Assembly: GCA_964034945.1 (NCBI GenBank)
Contig: OZ035960.1
Span: 72,062,652-72,126,651, forward strand
Source: Chrysopilus asiliformis
Lineage: Eukaryota > Arthropoda > Insecta > Diptera > Rhagionidae
Length of the DNA: 64,000 bases
Direction of reading: 5' to 3'
Position 1 is the first letter of the stretch. Each line of letters starts with the position of its first letter. Under the pieces are notes generated by a model. It made no database searches. It saw only the letters and a list, made by a program, of their open reading frames with translations, and was not told the DNA's origin. Below are positions 22,571 through 31,984 of the stretch, in pieces. The position numbers were made by a program, and so were the translations under genes.

Positions 22571-23172
22571 TTAGCTTCTCAATATACATTTCCATAACCT
22601 CCCTTTTTTTTGTTTTTCTACTATAAGTTTTTCAAAATATTCCGCTCTTGGGTCAGATTTTCGTTTGGTTTTTTTGCTTTCTTTACCATTTATCTGGCGG
22701 ACTTTGTCGTCCTCCACCGGGTCTTTAATGATATCCATCGGCGCAGGCTTCGCAGTAATTTCCGTCCCAACACTTACCGTGAAGGGTGAACTTTGTAGCG
22801 GACTTGAACCCAAAATTTCACTCATTTCATCCATATACAGGAATTTTGAAGCACTACTTCCTGTTCCTCTATCTTTGGCGGCTTTGTATGCTCGCAAAAG
22901 GGTTGTCCATTTCATTTGTACTTGTTCTGGAGTAGTTGGTGAAACCTAATGCACAAATTCAATTTCAACAAAAAATAATTGCACTTGCTACGGCGAAATA
23001 TTTAAATATTTACCAGGACATCTGATGCTTCTAGATCTTGTAGAAGATTTTCCCAAAAATGTTGTTTTTTTCTTGTTCGGAAATATCCTTCCTTTCTGCC
23101 GGCGTATGCAGAAATCAGAGCTTTCGCCTCATTATAGGTCCAATTCTTACATGTTTTATCATTTATTGCCAT
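22571..23172 (-). CDS. Harbinger partner protein, MADF/Myb-SANT-like, C-terminus frameshifted
   Basis: Exon 1 is 23172-23014 and begins MAINDKTCKNWTYNEAKALI. An intron of 68 bp (GTAAAT...ATTAG) follows, and exon 2 runs from 22945. The product starts with a Trp-containing MADF/SANT-like DNA-binding domain (HFWENLLQDLEA, then QVQMKWTTLLRAYK). A Lys/Arg-rich linker and a charged tail follow. In the family this protein binds transposon ends and escorts the transposase to the nucleus. After a run of eight A (about 22604-22611 on the + strand as T) the frame ends early in WKCILRS. In another frame the sequence continues as an Arg/Glu-rich helix to about 22478, so a homopolymer slip, real or from assembly, is likely. 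Confidence 0.8.
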
Positions 23173-23432
23173 CTTTCTTTTTCTTGTTAATTAAAGAGTT
23201 ATTTCTATACTTGTATTTATAGCAAAAAAAAAACTTTCAATTTTTCTACCTGCAGTTTCAATTGCGCCCTGATAGTTGTGAGGTTAGATTTTGCTGCTAT
23301 CATTCAAAAGTGCGTTCCCAACAAAAATTACTGGAAAGTACTTCACAGTAGATTTTTCATGGGTCGGGAACGCAGCTAATATAAACAATGTTGAACTTGT
23401 AAAACAAGTTAATGACGAAAAACTGTTGGATG

Positions 23433-24455
23433 CACAGAAAATAAAATGTATGTAAATATTACGAAAACGTTTGTTAATATAACAACATATTTTGTTAATG
23501 GTACGATGTCAATTTTGTTCAGTTTTTGTATTTTTGTATTTCGTTTTCGCAAATATTTTGTAAATATTACTAATATTTTGTAAATATTACAAATATTTTG
23601 TAAATATTACAAAAACAAATCTCTCTTGTTGATATGGAATCTCTTTCTGTTTCTTGCTTAGTGTGTGTTCATAGAATTTAATATATGCAACTAACGAGCG
23701 GAAATTGTTTTAGTGTGATGACTTCAAAAATTAAGAGATGCGTGTTTGTTTCTGATAGTTTCTATATTGAATATTCGTATGGAGGAAATGTTTTATGACG
23801 GCCAATATGATGCGAAATGAAAATAATTTATTTTGAATGATTTTTCTTACAAAAACTTCGAACGAATGAATTCTTTCGGCGAATGTTGTTGTGTTTCCTC
23901 GAAAAAATACTATTCCCGTTTAGTATTTTTCGAAAATGGGAAAAAATTATCGAAATCTGAAAAAAATGGGCATAAAAAATATTTCAAAAAGGCATTTCAA
24001 CTAATGCCTAAACTAAGAAATGCTTTCCCAAAACTGATTTTTTGCATCAGTTTTATGAAAAATTATTGGAATCGCTTTAAAATCGAGTTTTTAGAACTGA
24101 CGAATCGACTAACAAAATCGTCGCCATTTTTTCGTCATGCACAAGTGTGGCGCAGTTCTACTAGTAGTCTAATTACCTGCTGCAGGCATCCAAACATTAA
24201 CAGCAGGGAATTGGATGCTTACAGCGGCTAATGAGACCACTAATAGAAAAGCTTGTGTATCGTAATGACGCCATAATGCAAATCAGATTTGACAAAATGT
24301 ACTTCGTAATATTAACAAATTTTAGTAACTATACGAAAAAATATTCGTTAATTTTTTCGTAGTATATACAAAACTTCAGTAATATTTACGAATTTTTTTT
24401 TGTTAGGCTTAACAAAACCCATTTTGTAAATAATACGACATTATTTTTTTCTGTG
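23433..24455. mobile_element. Unclassified 1023-bp AT-rich element with short inverted ends
   Basis: Interrupts the Penelope-like copy; removing it and one TG restores the sequence of the inverted partner. The ends CACAGAAAA... and ...TTTTTCTGTG are imperfect inverted repeats flanked by TG. Subterminal regions repeat 'aaatattttgtaaatattac'. A 132-codon frame at 23833-24231 is rich in Lys and Phe; I do not recognise it and it may be spurious. The 2-bp duplication does not fit the common superfamilies well. Confidence 0.7.
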
Positions 24456-24734
24456 TGGCTACGAAAGCTTTTATATTAAAAATGACCGTAATGCACTAAA
24501 CAAAGACAACGGTAACATAGATTCCTATCTATTTACTTGCCGAAGGATGGAATGACGATAAATCGTGATGCTGATGATGAATCGAACAGATTCGAAATGC
24601 ATACACGGTTAGACCGTAATAGTTTTTATGTTTTTTCGTTTAATTTATTATTCGTGTAAAACTTATTAATTGTGATCGGAAAAAGTCCAGTGAAATCATT
24701 AAGGTGCAATCGTTTTATGTGTCTTTTTTAACTA

Positions 24735-25164
24735 TTTGCAGTTTTAACTAGTTTTGCAGTTGCAAGAAATCCGTTTTCTCAATGCTTGACAAACATTAAT
24801 GTGTTTGCTATCAATGTTGCTAAACATTGAGCCATTCTCGTTAGCGGAAGATGCTTTATATGTACCTTTTAGCCCAAAAGTTAAAAACCTCGGAAATCGC
24901 ATTTTGTTACCTACAAAACTGCGAAAAAAACGGTGTAAAAAACAATCGGTGCCGAAATTGGCATTAAATAAGAAATAAGACGAATTTGAAACACATCTAA
25001 TAGCTAAAACTTTCAAGTGTGTTTGTTTAAAAAAGTGTTTTTTTACGGAATATTGATTAATTTTGAAAATATCAAAGAAATATTTCTTTTAGTCATTTAA
25101 TTACAAATTTAATAAATGAATTTTTGTGTATTTGTATTTTCAACAATACATGTCAGTTAACTAA
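24735..25164 (+). repeat. H1 block U, unit 3, first part
   Basis: Resumes the H1 spacer after the Penelope insertion (tttgcagttttaactagttttgcag), homologous to 9150-9360, 32340-32760 and 53525-53930. No gene. Confidence 0.65.
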
Positions 25165-25588
25165 TAACAGCCTTATTAATAAACGTTAGTTAATTTTTAT
25201 CAATGGTTTACGCAGTGGATAACTCGAAATTCTTATTAATAAAAAATTTTAAGAGTTAACTGACGTTAGTTAACTCTGTGTTAGCTAACATACCGATTTT
25301 CTCGAATTAAGGAGTTGATAACTCTTGACGGCGCATAACTCTTGCAAAAAAGACTGGAAGAAGCAATGATCCATTAAAAAATGCAATTTTTGTTGATATA
25401 TTACCTATATTACCTTATCACTTGAAGACCAATTTTCTGATCGCTTTCGTTCAATTTTTAAATTTTCCATTTTTAATTACTTTTTAATTACTTTGCAGTC
25501 AATCACAATTAAAATAAAAACACTAATTTCACTCCTATTTTAATACCGTCTCCAAGGAAACGGATTTAAAAAACCTAAATATGACTCA

Positions 25589-26416
25589 AGTCTGAGTTAC
25601 ATTGCGACGACAAGGCGACACGAGACGTCGACGAGAGTCGCGCTACATTGTCGTTATCGTCATCCAAGTTACATTACCAGAGCTGCGAGCACGCGACAAA
25701 CAATCCCATAACCTAACAAATTTTTTTGAAAGTAAAAGATGAGAGTGCAGAAAGTAAAGAAAATATTGTTATAAGGCATTATAAAAACAATTTAATTTAA
25801 ATTTTTAATTTTTTCCAATTCATTTGTGATTGATTTTCAAAGAATTTATATTGTTTCTTGTCAAAATCTGGTGCCTCTTGACCACTTGCTCCCTTGATTT
25901 TTTTATGCTTCTTTGGAATTGGTCTCTTAGAGACTTCCATGCCATTTTACAAGTTTCGTCTAAATTCAAACCATTATAAAACCAAAATTTATTAAATTTA
26001 TTAATAACATTACCGTGAGAATTTATTTGCTTCGCAATTTCAAGCCACACACCATCTCTCCACTCGTTGTTTTTATAGAGTTTGCTCCGTTTATCAAATA
26101 TTTCGGGTTTATTTTTCACTAAATTAATCATTTTGTCCAATTGCTCGCTCGATAATCTCTGCATTTTGATAAAATTGCCAATTTTTCACCAAAAAAGAGC
26201 AACTCAAACACAATTAACCTAACCAAACATTTCAACTGTCATAACATGTCGTCGCGACAAAAGTTCATTTTTTCGAACTTTGGTGGCGTTGTCGTGTCGC
26301 TGTCGTCGCAATGTAATCAATTCAATACAAAAGCATACATTGAAAATTACTTTGACAACTCCGACGAGTCTCGTCGACGTCTCGTGTCGCCTTGTCGTCG
26401 CAATGTAACTCAGACT
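25589..26416 (-). mobile_element. Nested 828-bp element with about 47-bp inverted repeats and a MADF gene
   Basis: 25589 onward (AGTCTGAGTTACATTGCGAC) and the sequence ending at 26416 are inverted over about 47 bp. A 3-bp duplication TCA lies on both sides (25586-25588, 26417-26419). GACGTCGACGAG-type GC-rich subterminal repeats contrast with the AT-rich host. It encodes a MADF-domain protein but no transposase, so it would need one supplied in trans. Confidence 0.8.
25820..26164 (-). CDS. MADF-domain DNA-binding protein of the nested element
   Basis: A 114-residue frame beginning MQRLSSEQLDKMINLVKNKP. The pattern of helices with conserved aromatics (EIFDKRSKLYKNN, WLEIAKQI, CKMAWKSLRDQFQRS) is that of the MADF (Myb/SANT-like) domain found in fly transcription factors such as Adf-1 and in Harbinger-type transposon partners. 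A basic C-terminal tail follows (KKSREQVVKRHQ). Only the domain is present. It might regulate or assist transposition of elements sharing its ends, but that is inference. Confidence 0.72.
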   Translation of the reverse strand: MQRLSSEQLDKMINLVKNKPEIFDKRSKLYKNNEWRDGVWLEIAKQINSHGNVINKFNKFWFYNGLNLDETCKMAWKSLRDQFQRSIKKSREQVVKRHQILTRNNINSLKINHK

Positions 26417-26628
26417 TCAAATGTAAAAGATTTTCATATTTTTTGGTACAATTCGGCACAAGGGTTGCCGTATTCAAGCTAAATTTTTAATTAAAATACG
26501 AGTTAGCTATTATATGGAGGAAAAAATTTTATTAATAAGAATAGTTAACTAATGTATAAGTTAGCTATCTCAGAGTTAGTTAGTACATGAGTTATCTCCG
26601 TGTTAGGGATTTTTTATTAATAAGGCTG

Positions 26629-27717
26629 TAAAAGTTTTATTATCGGCTTACGAATATAATGTACCAATTAATTTTTTTTCTAACTACAAACGACATATAA
26701 GAGGTTTAATATTGGTAAACTTTAGGGGCGAAAAAGATCTAACAGAAATGTTAATTATAAAAATCGTAAATAATGTAACAGAAAAAATAACAGTATACAT
26801 TTTGAAAGTGAATATGCATGACATAAAATGGGCTGACAAATAATTTTTTTTATACCCGTATGGTGAAACCAAAGGGTATATTAACTTTGCTTTACCGTTT
26901 GTAACGCCAAGATCCCGTCATCACACACAAAAATGAATTACACCAGTGTGTTTAGAATGATAAAAAAATTGAATTTTCCATGTCCGTCCGTCTGTCCGTC
27001 CGTCCGTCTGTCTGTGGCGCAGATTGCGGGCGCACGGATTGAGCTAGAGACTTGAAATTTTGCACAGATCCGCTTTTCGTAAAATGTGAGGCTAAGTTCG
27101 TTAATGGGCAAAAATGGACCATTAGGGGGGGTACCCCCCATACGAACGAAATCGTTTTTTGCGAATATCTCAAAAACGGTGCATCTTATCAAAAAAGTCT
27201 AAGAACAAAAGTTATTTAGAATATGATTCTACATAAGACTCCCATACATCAAAATCCGATTGGAATAAATTTTAAAAAATCTGATTGGAAAGTTCGACTT
27301 CAAAGTGTAATTTTGGTACAAATGCTCAAATTTTGATACGAATATCACCATACGGGTCTCCAATGATTGCCAGATTGGCAATTATAGCTTTTGTTATATT
27401 TTTATTTTTCTTCTGTAATAATAATATTAACGATGTTCAGACTAAAGAAAATGGTCAGATATGTAAATTATCACAAAAAATGTAAGATATCTTAAATTAG
27501 TCAAAAGAAAAATGTTCAATTGAAAAATTATATTTGAAGTCAATTATATTTTCTCCTTCGTAGTGGCTCTCACACATTCTTTTACCTACACTTACTTCTG
27601 TGACCAGTTTATTCGATTCGTTTTAATATTGTTCGAATTTAACAGTAAACCGTTTCGTACCTCTGACAACTTCCGAGTGAATTTTTTTGCAGTAATACTG
27701 AACATTGAATAATTACA
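26629..27717 (+). repeat. H1 block U, unit 3, second part
   Basis: 26632-26850 and 27399-27717 form the H1 leader, split by a Helentron-like element. The proximal part (aaccgtttcgtacctctgac ... gaacattgaataa) is intact up to the point where the H1 ATG should follow, then stops abruptly at about 27716. Confidence 0.75.
26851..27398 (+). mobile_element. Helentron-like non-autonomous element, copy B
   Basis: TATACCCGTATGGTGA at 26851, a short (CCGT/CTGT) block at about 26983-27014, TCACCATACGGGT at about 27344-27356, and hairpin ATTGCCA-GAT-TGGCAAT at 27366-27382. It lies within a T run of the H1 spacer that is uninterrupted in unit 1 (about 7258-7270). This fits the T/T target preference reported for Helentrons. 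Confidence 0.72.
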
Positions 27718-27842
27718 CAGGCCAACAAAAAAAAATTTTTTTTGGTGCCTGAGATCTAAGAACTGAGTTTAGATATACGTAATGTTGTGTAGTTTTGGCA
27801 AATAAAGTTGTGTCATAATTTTGTGTACATTTTCGTCGTTTT

Positions 27843-28561
27843 ATTGTGTTAAAACTAAAACAATGGCATCCACAAGCAGGCGTAGCTGTGTAAACCATCC
27901 AGATGTTTTTTGTTATGTATGTGGCGAATACACGGTGAAAGAAAGTAGAAAAACTATTTCTGAATTTGTGAAAAGGTCTTATCTTGCCTATTTTGGCGTT
28001 CATTTGGGAGATCAAGATAAATCTTGGGCTCCACATGTGGTGTGTAAAACATGTGTTGAACATTTGCGACAGTGGACAATTGGAAACAGAAAGTGCCTGA
28101 AATTTGGTGTACCAATGGTTTGGAGGGAACCACGTAACCATTATGATGACTGCTATTTTTGTCTCGTTAATATTAAAGGCATAAATAGGAACAATCGACA
28201 TAAATGGACATATCCTGATCTAGATTCTGCAAGAAGACCTGTACCGCACTCTAATGAAATACCCGTTCCAACCTTCAGCACTCTCCCTGAAATCCCGGAA
28301 GATAATACGGAAACATCAACGTCTGATGAAGTAGAAAACGACAGTGAATTTGAAGCAGATTTAACAACTCCTCAGTGTTTTAATCAACAAGAACTGAACG
28401 ATCTCATGAGAGACCTATACCTCTCAAAGGAGTGTGCTGAATTACTGGCATCCAGATTAAAAGAAAAGAGCCTTCTTTATCCAGGCACTAATGTTACATT
28501 TTATCGTAAGAGAAAAAAAAGTTGCCAAACCAAAGAAGAAAGCCACAAAGCCAGAAGCTAA
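27843..28561 (+). CDS. Zinc-ribbon-like ORF replacing the 5' half of H1 copy 3
   Basis: Open frame of 239 codons from the ATG at 27863 (MASTSRRSCVNHPDVFCYVC); an in-frame opening begins at 27821. Paired cysteines (CYVCGE, CKTCVEH, CYFCLVN) suggest zinc binding, followed by an acidic Ser/Thr/Glu-rich stretch. It resembles multi-copy uncharacterised arthropod proteins as I recall them; no function is known to me. The family continues well beyond this point, but here at about 28511 the frame runs into H1 tail DNA in the wrong frame ([12 protein letters not shown]) and stops. The upstream DNA is the H1 leader and the downstream DNA carries the histone stem-loop. A transcript from the H1 promoter would therefore be a chimera. 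Truncated and probably not functional. Confidence 0.6.
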
Positions 28562-28784
28562 AAAGTCCACAGCAACTAAGAAGGCAGCGATCGGTGTGAA
28601 AAAGGATAAAAAGGAGAGCGCCTCAGCAGCAAAAACTGCAAAGAAAAGTGGAGTAGTTAAGGCTAAACCAAAAGCGGCCCCAAAACAGAAGCCAACCAAA
28701 CAAGGCAGTTGCTAAGAGTCCAAAAGCGCCTAGACCAAAAAAAGCCGCAGGTAAAGCTAAAAAACCAGTAGCTTCCGAAAAATA
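28512..28784 (+). pseudogene. Histone H1, copy 3, 3' remnant only
   Basis: Encodes the H1 basic tail from [12 protein letters not shown] onward. The start codon, N tail and globular domain are gone, replaced by the zinc-ribbon-like ORF through an A-rich junction (agaaaaaaaagttgcc). A 5-bp loss near 28700 (aaccaaacaaggcag where others have aaccaaaccaacgaaggcag) shifts the frame, and one AAG is missing in KKDKKE. The stem-loop downstream remains. Confidence 0.9.
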
Positions 28785-28845
28785 ATCTACTCAAATTGAC
28801 ATTGGGTAATCATAGAAAATGCATGAGTTTACCGCAACCAAATAA

Positions 28846-28884
28846 AGCTCTTCTCAGGGCTACCAAAAATATGTTTAAAGAGCA
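28846..28884 (+). promoter_or_regulatory. Histone mRNA 3' stem-loop and downstream element, copy 3
   Basis: AGCTCT-TCTC-AGGGCT at 28846-28861, ACCA, then AAAGAGC about 15 bases further on. It is preserved although its H1 gene is destroyed. Confidence 0.88.
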
Positions 28885-29303
28885 TTCAAGTTGCCGTATG
28901 ATTTTGAAAATTCTCCTATTTTTAAAAGCCCTTATTTAGCTTACCTTCGTATCTGTCGGAGTCAAATCTTGCAATCCAATTTTGACCCGCTTCCCATCCA
29001 ATTGACTTGAAATTTTGCACACGTCCCATGACAATACTATATTTTCACTAGTTTGGTATTGTAAGGACAAGCGAAGGTCCTGTAGGGATGACATGATTAT
29101 CCTTGTCTTCGAATGTTCCGGAAAAAAAACTCATCTCTTTTTGCGGTCGCTGAATCCGATTCTGGCATTAAGAAGTCCGTAAGGATAACGGAAGATACTG
29201 TTGGGCTAAAGTGATTATGTTTTTGCTTTTGGATTTTTAGTCATACTAATCAAATACAAAATGACTAAAAAGAATAAAATTAAAAAAATATTTTATTAAA
29301 AAT
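28885..29303. repeat. H1 downstream block D, unit 3
   Basis: Homologous to the other D blocks, with a 7-base loss in 'catctcggggttgtt'. It ends in 'ttttattaaaaat' where the foldback element begins. No gene. Confidence 0.6.
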
Positions 29304-29875
29304 AAAACCGACTTTAAAAAAAAACTGAAAAGAGAAAAAAGCACTAAAAAGAAAAAAAATAATTTCAAACTATGTCCATTAATAGCGTATTTAAAATTCG
29401 GCTTTTTTGGAGTGGCGTTAAATTTACACTAAATAAAATCGTTGTAAAATTTATATTGTCAAGTTTCGCACAAAATCAGTTTGTACATGGAGACAAAAAA
29501 TAGGATAGATTTCTACAAAAATAGTAACATATGAGACAGTGGGCTTTTTTTATAGCGATTGCTTAAAAATAGGAAATCCAATTTGGGACATAAAAGAACT
29601 TAGTTTTGGTGCTTCTAAGAGCCGTGTCTATAGTTAATCTGTTTGACAACAAAATTTTTGGAGTCGATCTTAGTTCTTAGTTAGCCTTAAGGGTTAGAAA
29701 GTATGTAAACGATTAGCCTTAAGGGTTAAAAAGTATGTAATTTATTTTAGTTGCAAATTTAACGCCACTCCAAAAAAGCCGAATTTTAAATACGCTATTA
29801 ATGGACATAGTATGAAATTATTTTTTTCTTTTTAGTGCTTTTTTTTCTTTTCAGTTTTTTTTTAAAGTCGGTTTT
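29304..29875. mobile_element. Foldback element with about 120-bp inverted arms
   Basis: 29304-29425 (from aaaaccgacttta through 'cggcttttttggagtggcgtt') is repeated in reverse at 29755-29875. The spacer of about 330 bases includes a short tandem 'gccttaagggtta'. No ORF of note. Unclassified MITE/foldback. Confidence 0.7.
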
Positions 29876-29934
29876 ATTTTTTTTAGAAAATTTTTTTTTA
29901 TTTCGAACGTTTTTAGTTTCAATTTTTAATATAG

Positions 29935-30125
29935 GTAAAATTACAAAGGGTTTGAGGGGATAAGTCCGCAGATGAGAAATATATAAAAGAATCTTCCAGA
30001 TATTGTACTGAACACAATACAAAGAATTTTACTCGATATCCCAAGCAGGGAGGGGTTTGAAGGGGTAGGTTAACACGGGGGAAATATATAAAAGAACCTT
30101 CCTTGTGTTGTACTGAACACAACGT
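29935..30125. repeat. Tandem pair with TATATAAAAG and TTGTACTGAACACAA
   Basis: Two related units of about 95-110 bp: 'gggtttgagggg...gaaatatataaaagaatcttcc...tgtactgaacacaa' and 'gggtttgaagggg...gaaatatataaaagaaccttcc...tgtactgaacacaa'. Each has a TATA-like box about 20 bases before the shared end. It may be a piece of an LTR or duplicated promoter. Confidence 0.45.
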
Positions 30126-30428
30126 AAAAACATAACAAAAGCTATAATTGCCAATCTGGCAATTATTGAAAACCTGTATGGTGATACTGGTATCTTAATT
30201 TGAGCATTTGTACCAAAATTACACTTTGAAGTCGAACTTTCCAATCAGATTTTTTAAAATTTATTCCAATCGGATTTTGATGTATGGGAGTCTTATGTAG
30301 AATCATATTCTAAATAACTTTTGTTCTTAGACTTTTTTGATAAGATGCACCGTTTTTGAGAAATTCGGAAAAAACCATTTCGTTTGTATGGGGAGTACCC
30401 CCCCTAATGGTCCATTTTTGCCCATGAA
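30126..30428 (-). mobile_element. Helentron-like element, 3' part, reversed
   Basis: Starts aaaaacataacaaaagctata, then the ATTGCCA-ATC-TGGCAAT hairpin. It continues through 'gtatggtgat' and the sequence corresponding to 27120-27398 in reverse, stopping at 'tttttgcccatgaatg' before the microsatellite. Confidence 0.7.
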
Positions 30429-30681
30429 TGAACCAGGGCCCAACCAGGAACTTTCTCTACAACTTTCTCTTTGGGATGACCAAAATCGGTCCACCCAGTA
30501 AAAAGTTAGGCGTGAACATACATTAAAAAAAAAAAAATATTCAGGTGGAATTGAGAACCTTTTCCTTTTTGGAAGTCGGTTAAAAAAAAGCTTTTATTTA
30601 AATGAAAAATGCACTAAAATGGGAAAAAATATATATAGAAATAGTAAAAAGCATAATTATTTTTACCTTTTAGTGCCTTTT
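30429..30681. other. Short unassigned DNA and H1 spacer fragment
   Basis: 30429-30590 is unassigned. 30591-30681 matches the H1 spacer (cttttatttaaatgaaaaatgcactaaaatggg ... ccttttagtgcctttt), which is also at 50469-50562 and 55699-55790. No gene. Confidence 0.5.
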
Positions 30682-31984
30682 TCTATATATATATAAAAAA
30701 GTGACGTTATTTACTACGCTTATAACTCAAGAACGGCTGCACCGATTTCGATGATACGCGCCAATTCGGACTGGTCTTCGGCCAAACAAGAAGAATACAG
30801 AAGAAAATTTCGGAAAATCTCCATTGAAATGCGGGAAACTCATTTTCCACATACAGCGCCATCTATGATACACGGCGTGTACTAAAAACGAATATGGTTT
30901 TGTGTGGTTGTACCGATAACCAGGTAAAAACACTACGGAGCGGAAAATTGAAAATTTCTACCGGAAAAGTCGGAAAATATTGAAAAACCGAAATTGCATA
31001 CTTTCAGGGGTTGCTGGTGGCAGCGGTTTTCTGGTTTGCACTTTCAGTAATTCCAAATCAAAAATCCCGATTCTTTTTTCGTTTTGTTGGAAAAGTCGAA
31101 AAAAATGTTGGGGAAAAGCGGGAATATCGGAAAAATTGAAACTTGCATTTTGTATGTGATTATGGTATGGAAGGAGAAAATATTGTATTTGGAACTGAAA
31201 AACGGATAATTTGGTCCCTCACGATGATGTTATCGCACACAGATGGCGTTACGCTCTCAGACTTACGTTTAATAGCTGAGAAATATATTCGCTCTTTCCT
31301 TTTATTTGTGAGATAGAGATATACATTTTTTTGATTTGTGAGATGGAGTAACGTATAAACTCAAGAACTACTGCACCAACATAGACTATGTATCATGACT
31401 ACGGTCTATAGTTAGGTGTGGTCGCGGTATCAGCTACCCTTTCACCCCCTCGCCAGTTATCTTCTGAACCACTGAAGGGATTTGAATACGGTTTTCAGTG
31501 TCGGGGAGGTCAATCATAAAAAAAAATTCATCCACTCAAACTACTCCGCTCTACATGGTGCGAGCCACCTTCCTGCTATCTACTAAACTACAGAACGGTT
31601 ATCTGTCAAGGTAAATTTTCGACCAATCCCGTCTGAAAAACGGATAATTTTGTCCCTCACGATAATGTTATCGCCAACAGATGGTGTTACGTTCTCAGAC
31701 TTAAGTTTAACAGCTGAGAAATATATTCGCTCTCTCCTCATTGATGATCGATGCGAAACGTTTATTTATCGCAAATTATTGCTGTTTTTTCCACTTTTAA
31801 ATCGTCGAAAGTATTTTATTTTGTGATCAACGAAGTGAATCAAGGTATTTACTAAATGAAATTAAATGGATTGGTGTTGAATTTTGTGCTTTTTTCCAGA
31901 ACATTGTGATTTCCAAAAGTGAGGTTAGCGGCACATCGAATCTGGACTTGCATCAACACAAATTTCCTTTATTCATCCACTGTT
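30682..31984 (+). mobile_element. Helitron-like element, family 2, copy in unit 3
   Basis: 5' end TCTATATATATATAAAAAAG followed by 'aactcaagaacggctgcaccgattt', the style of insect Helitron starts. The interior is repeated at 50563-51600 and 55791-58913. No 3' CTAG end is found here; the sequence passes straight into block D material at about 31985, so this copy is 3'-truncated or recombined. No gene. Confidence 0.6.

Larger units (their letters stand above)
20822..23377 (+). mobile_element. PIF/Harbinger element, 2556 bp, nearly intact
   Basis: Terminal inverted repeats of about 40 bp with one mismatch (AGCTGCATTCCCGACCCATG at the left end). The 3-bp duplication AAT (20819-20821 and 23378-23380) restores the Penelope sequence when joined. 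It holds the expected two genes facing each other: transposase on + and a MADF/Myb-like protein on -. Among the DNA transposons here it is the best candidate for recent autonomy. Confidence 0.94.
19950..24553 (+). pseudogene. Penelope-like protein, second copy, split by two insertions
   Basis: Begins at SMGNPLSPLIAELF and reads RT (WWRYVDDVF) to SGIYSIKCDNCERKY at about 20.7 kb. The same one-base frameshift follows, then the GIY-YIG remainder up to 20821. The frame resumes at 23378-23432, is interrupted by the 1-kb element, and ends at 24456-24553 (RRME-type end). One of the few differences from the minus copy is a phenylalanine for leucine before the EKSGIYS motif. Non-functional in this state. 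Confidence 0.88.
18573..24723. mobile_element. Penelope-like element, inverted dimer with nested insertions
   Basis: An 11-bp target duplication TTTTTTAACTA flanks it (18562-18572 and 24724-24734); other H1 units carry the uninterrupted sequence. Inside are a minus-strand copy (18573 to about 19947) and a plus-strand copy (about 19950-24723) joined head to head at their 5'-truncated ends. A Harbinger element and a 1-kb element are inserted in the plus copy. Variable-length duplications and partial inverted copies are typical of Penelope-like elements. Confidence 0.88.
25168..26628. mobile_element. TAA-flanked inverted-repeat element, PIF/Harbinger-like, 1461 bp
   Basis: The ends CAGCCTTATTAATAAA are exactly inverted (16 bp), and TAA is duplicated (25165-25167, 26629-26631). 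Joining the flanks restores the H1 spacer 'aactaataaaagtttta'. Subterminal parts are full of 'gttaactaacgttag'-like motifs. It carries no gene except the nested element at 25589-26416. Confidence 0.8.

Noticed and set aside
26246..26482. 78-codon plus-strand frame in the nested MADF element
   Set aside because: It is built from the GC-rich terminal inverted repeat and has no protein features.
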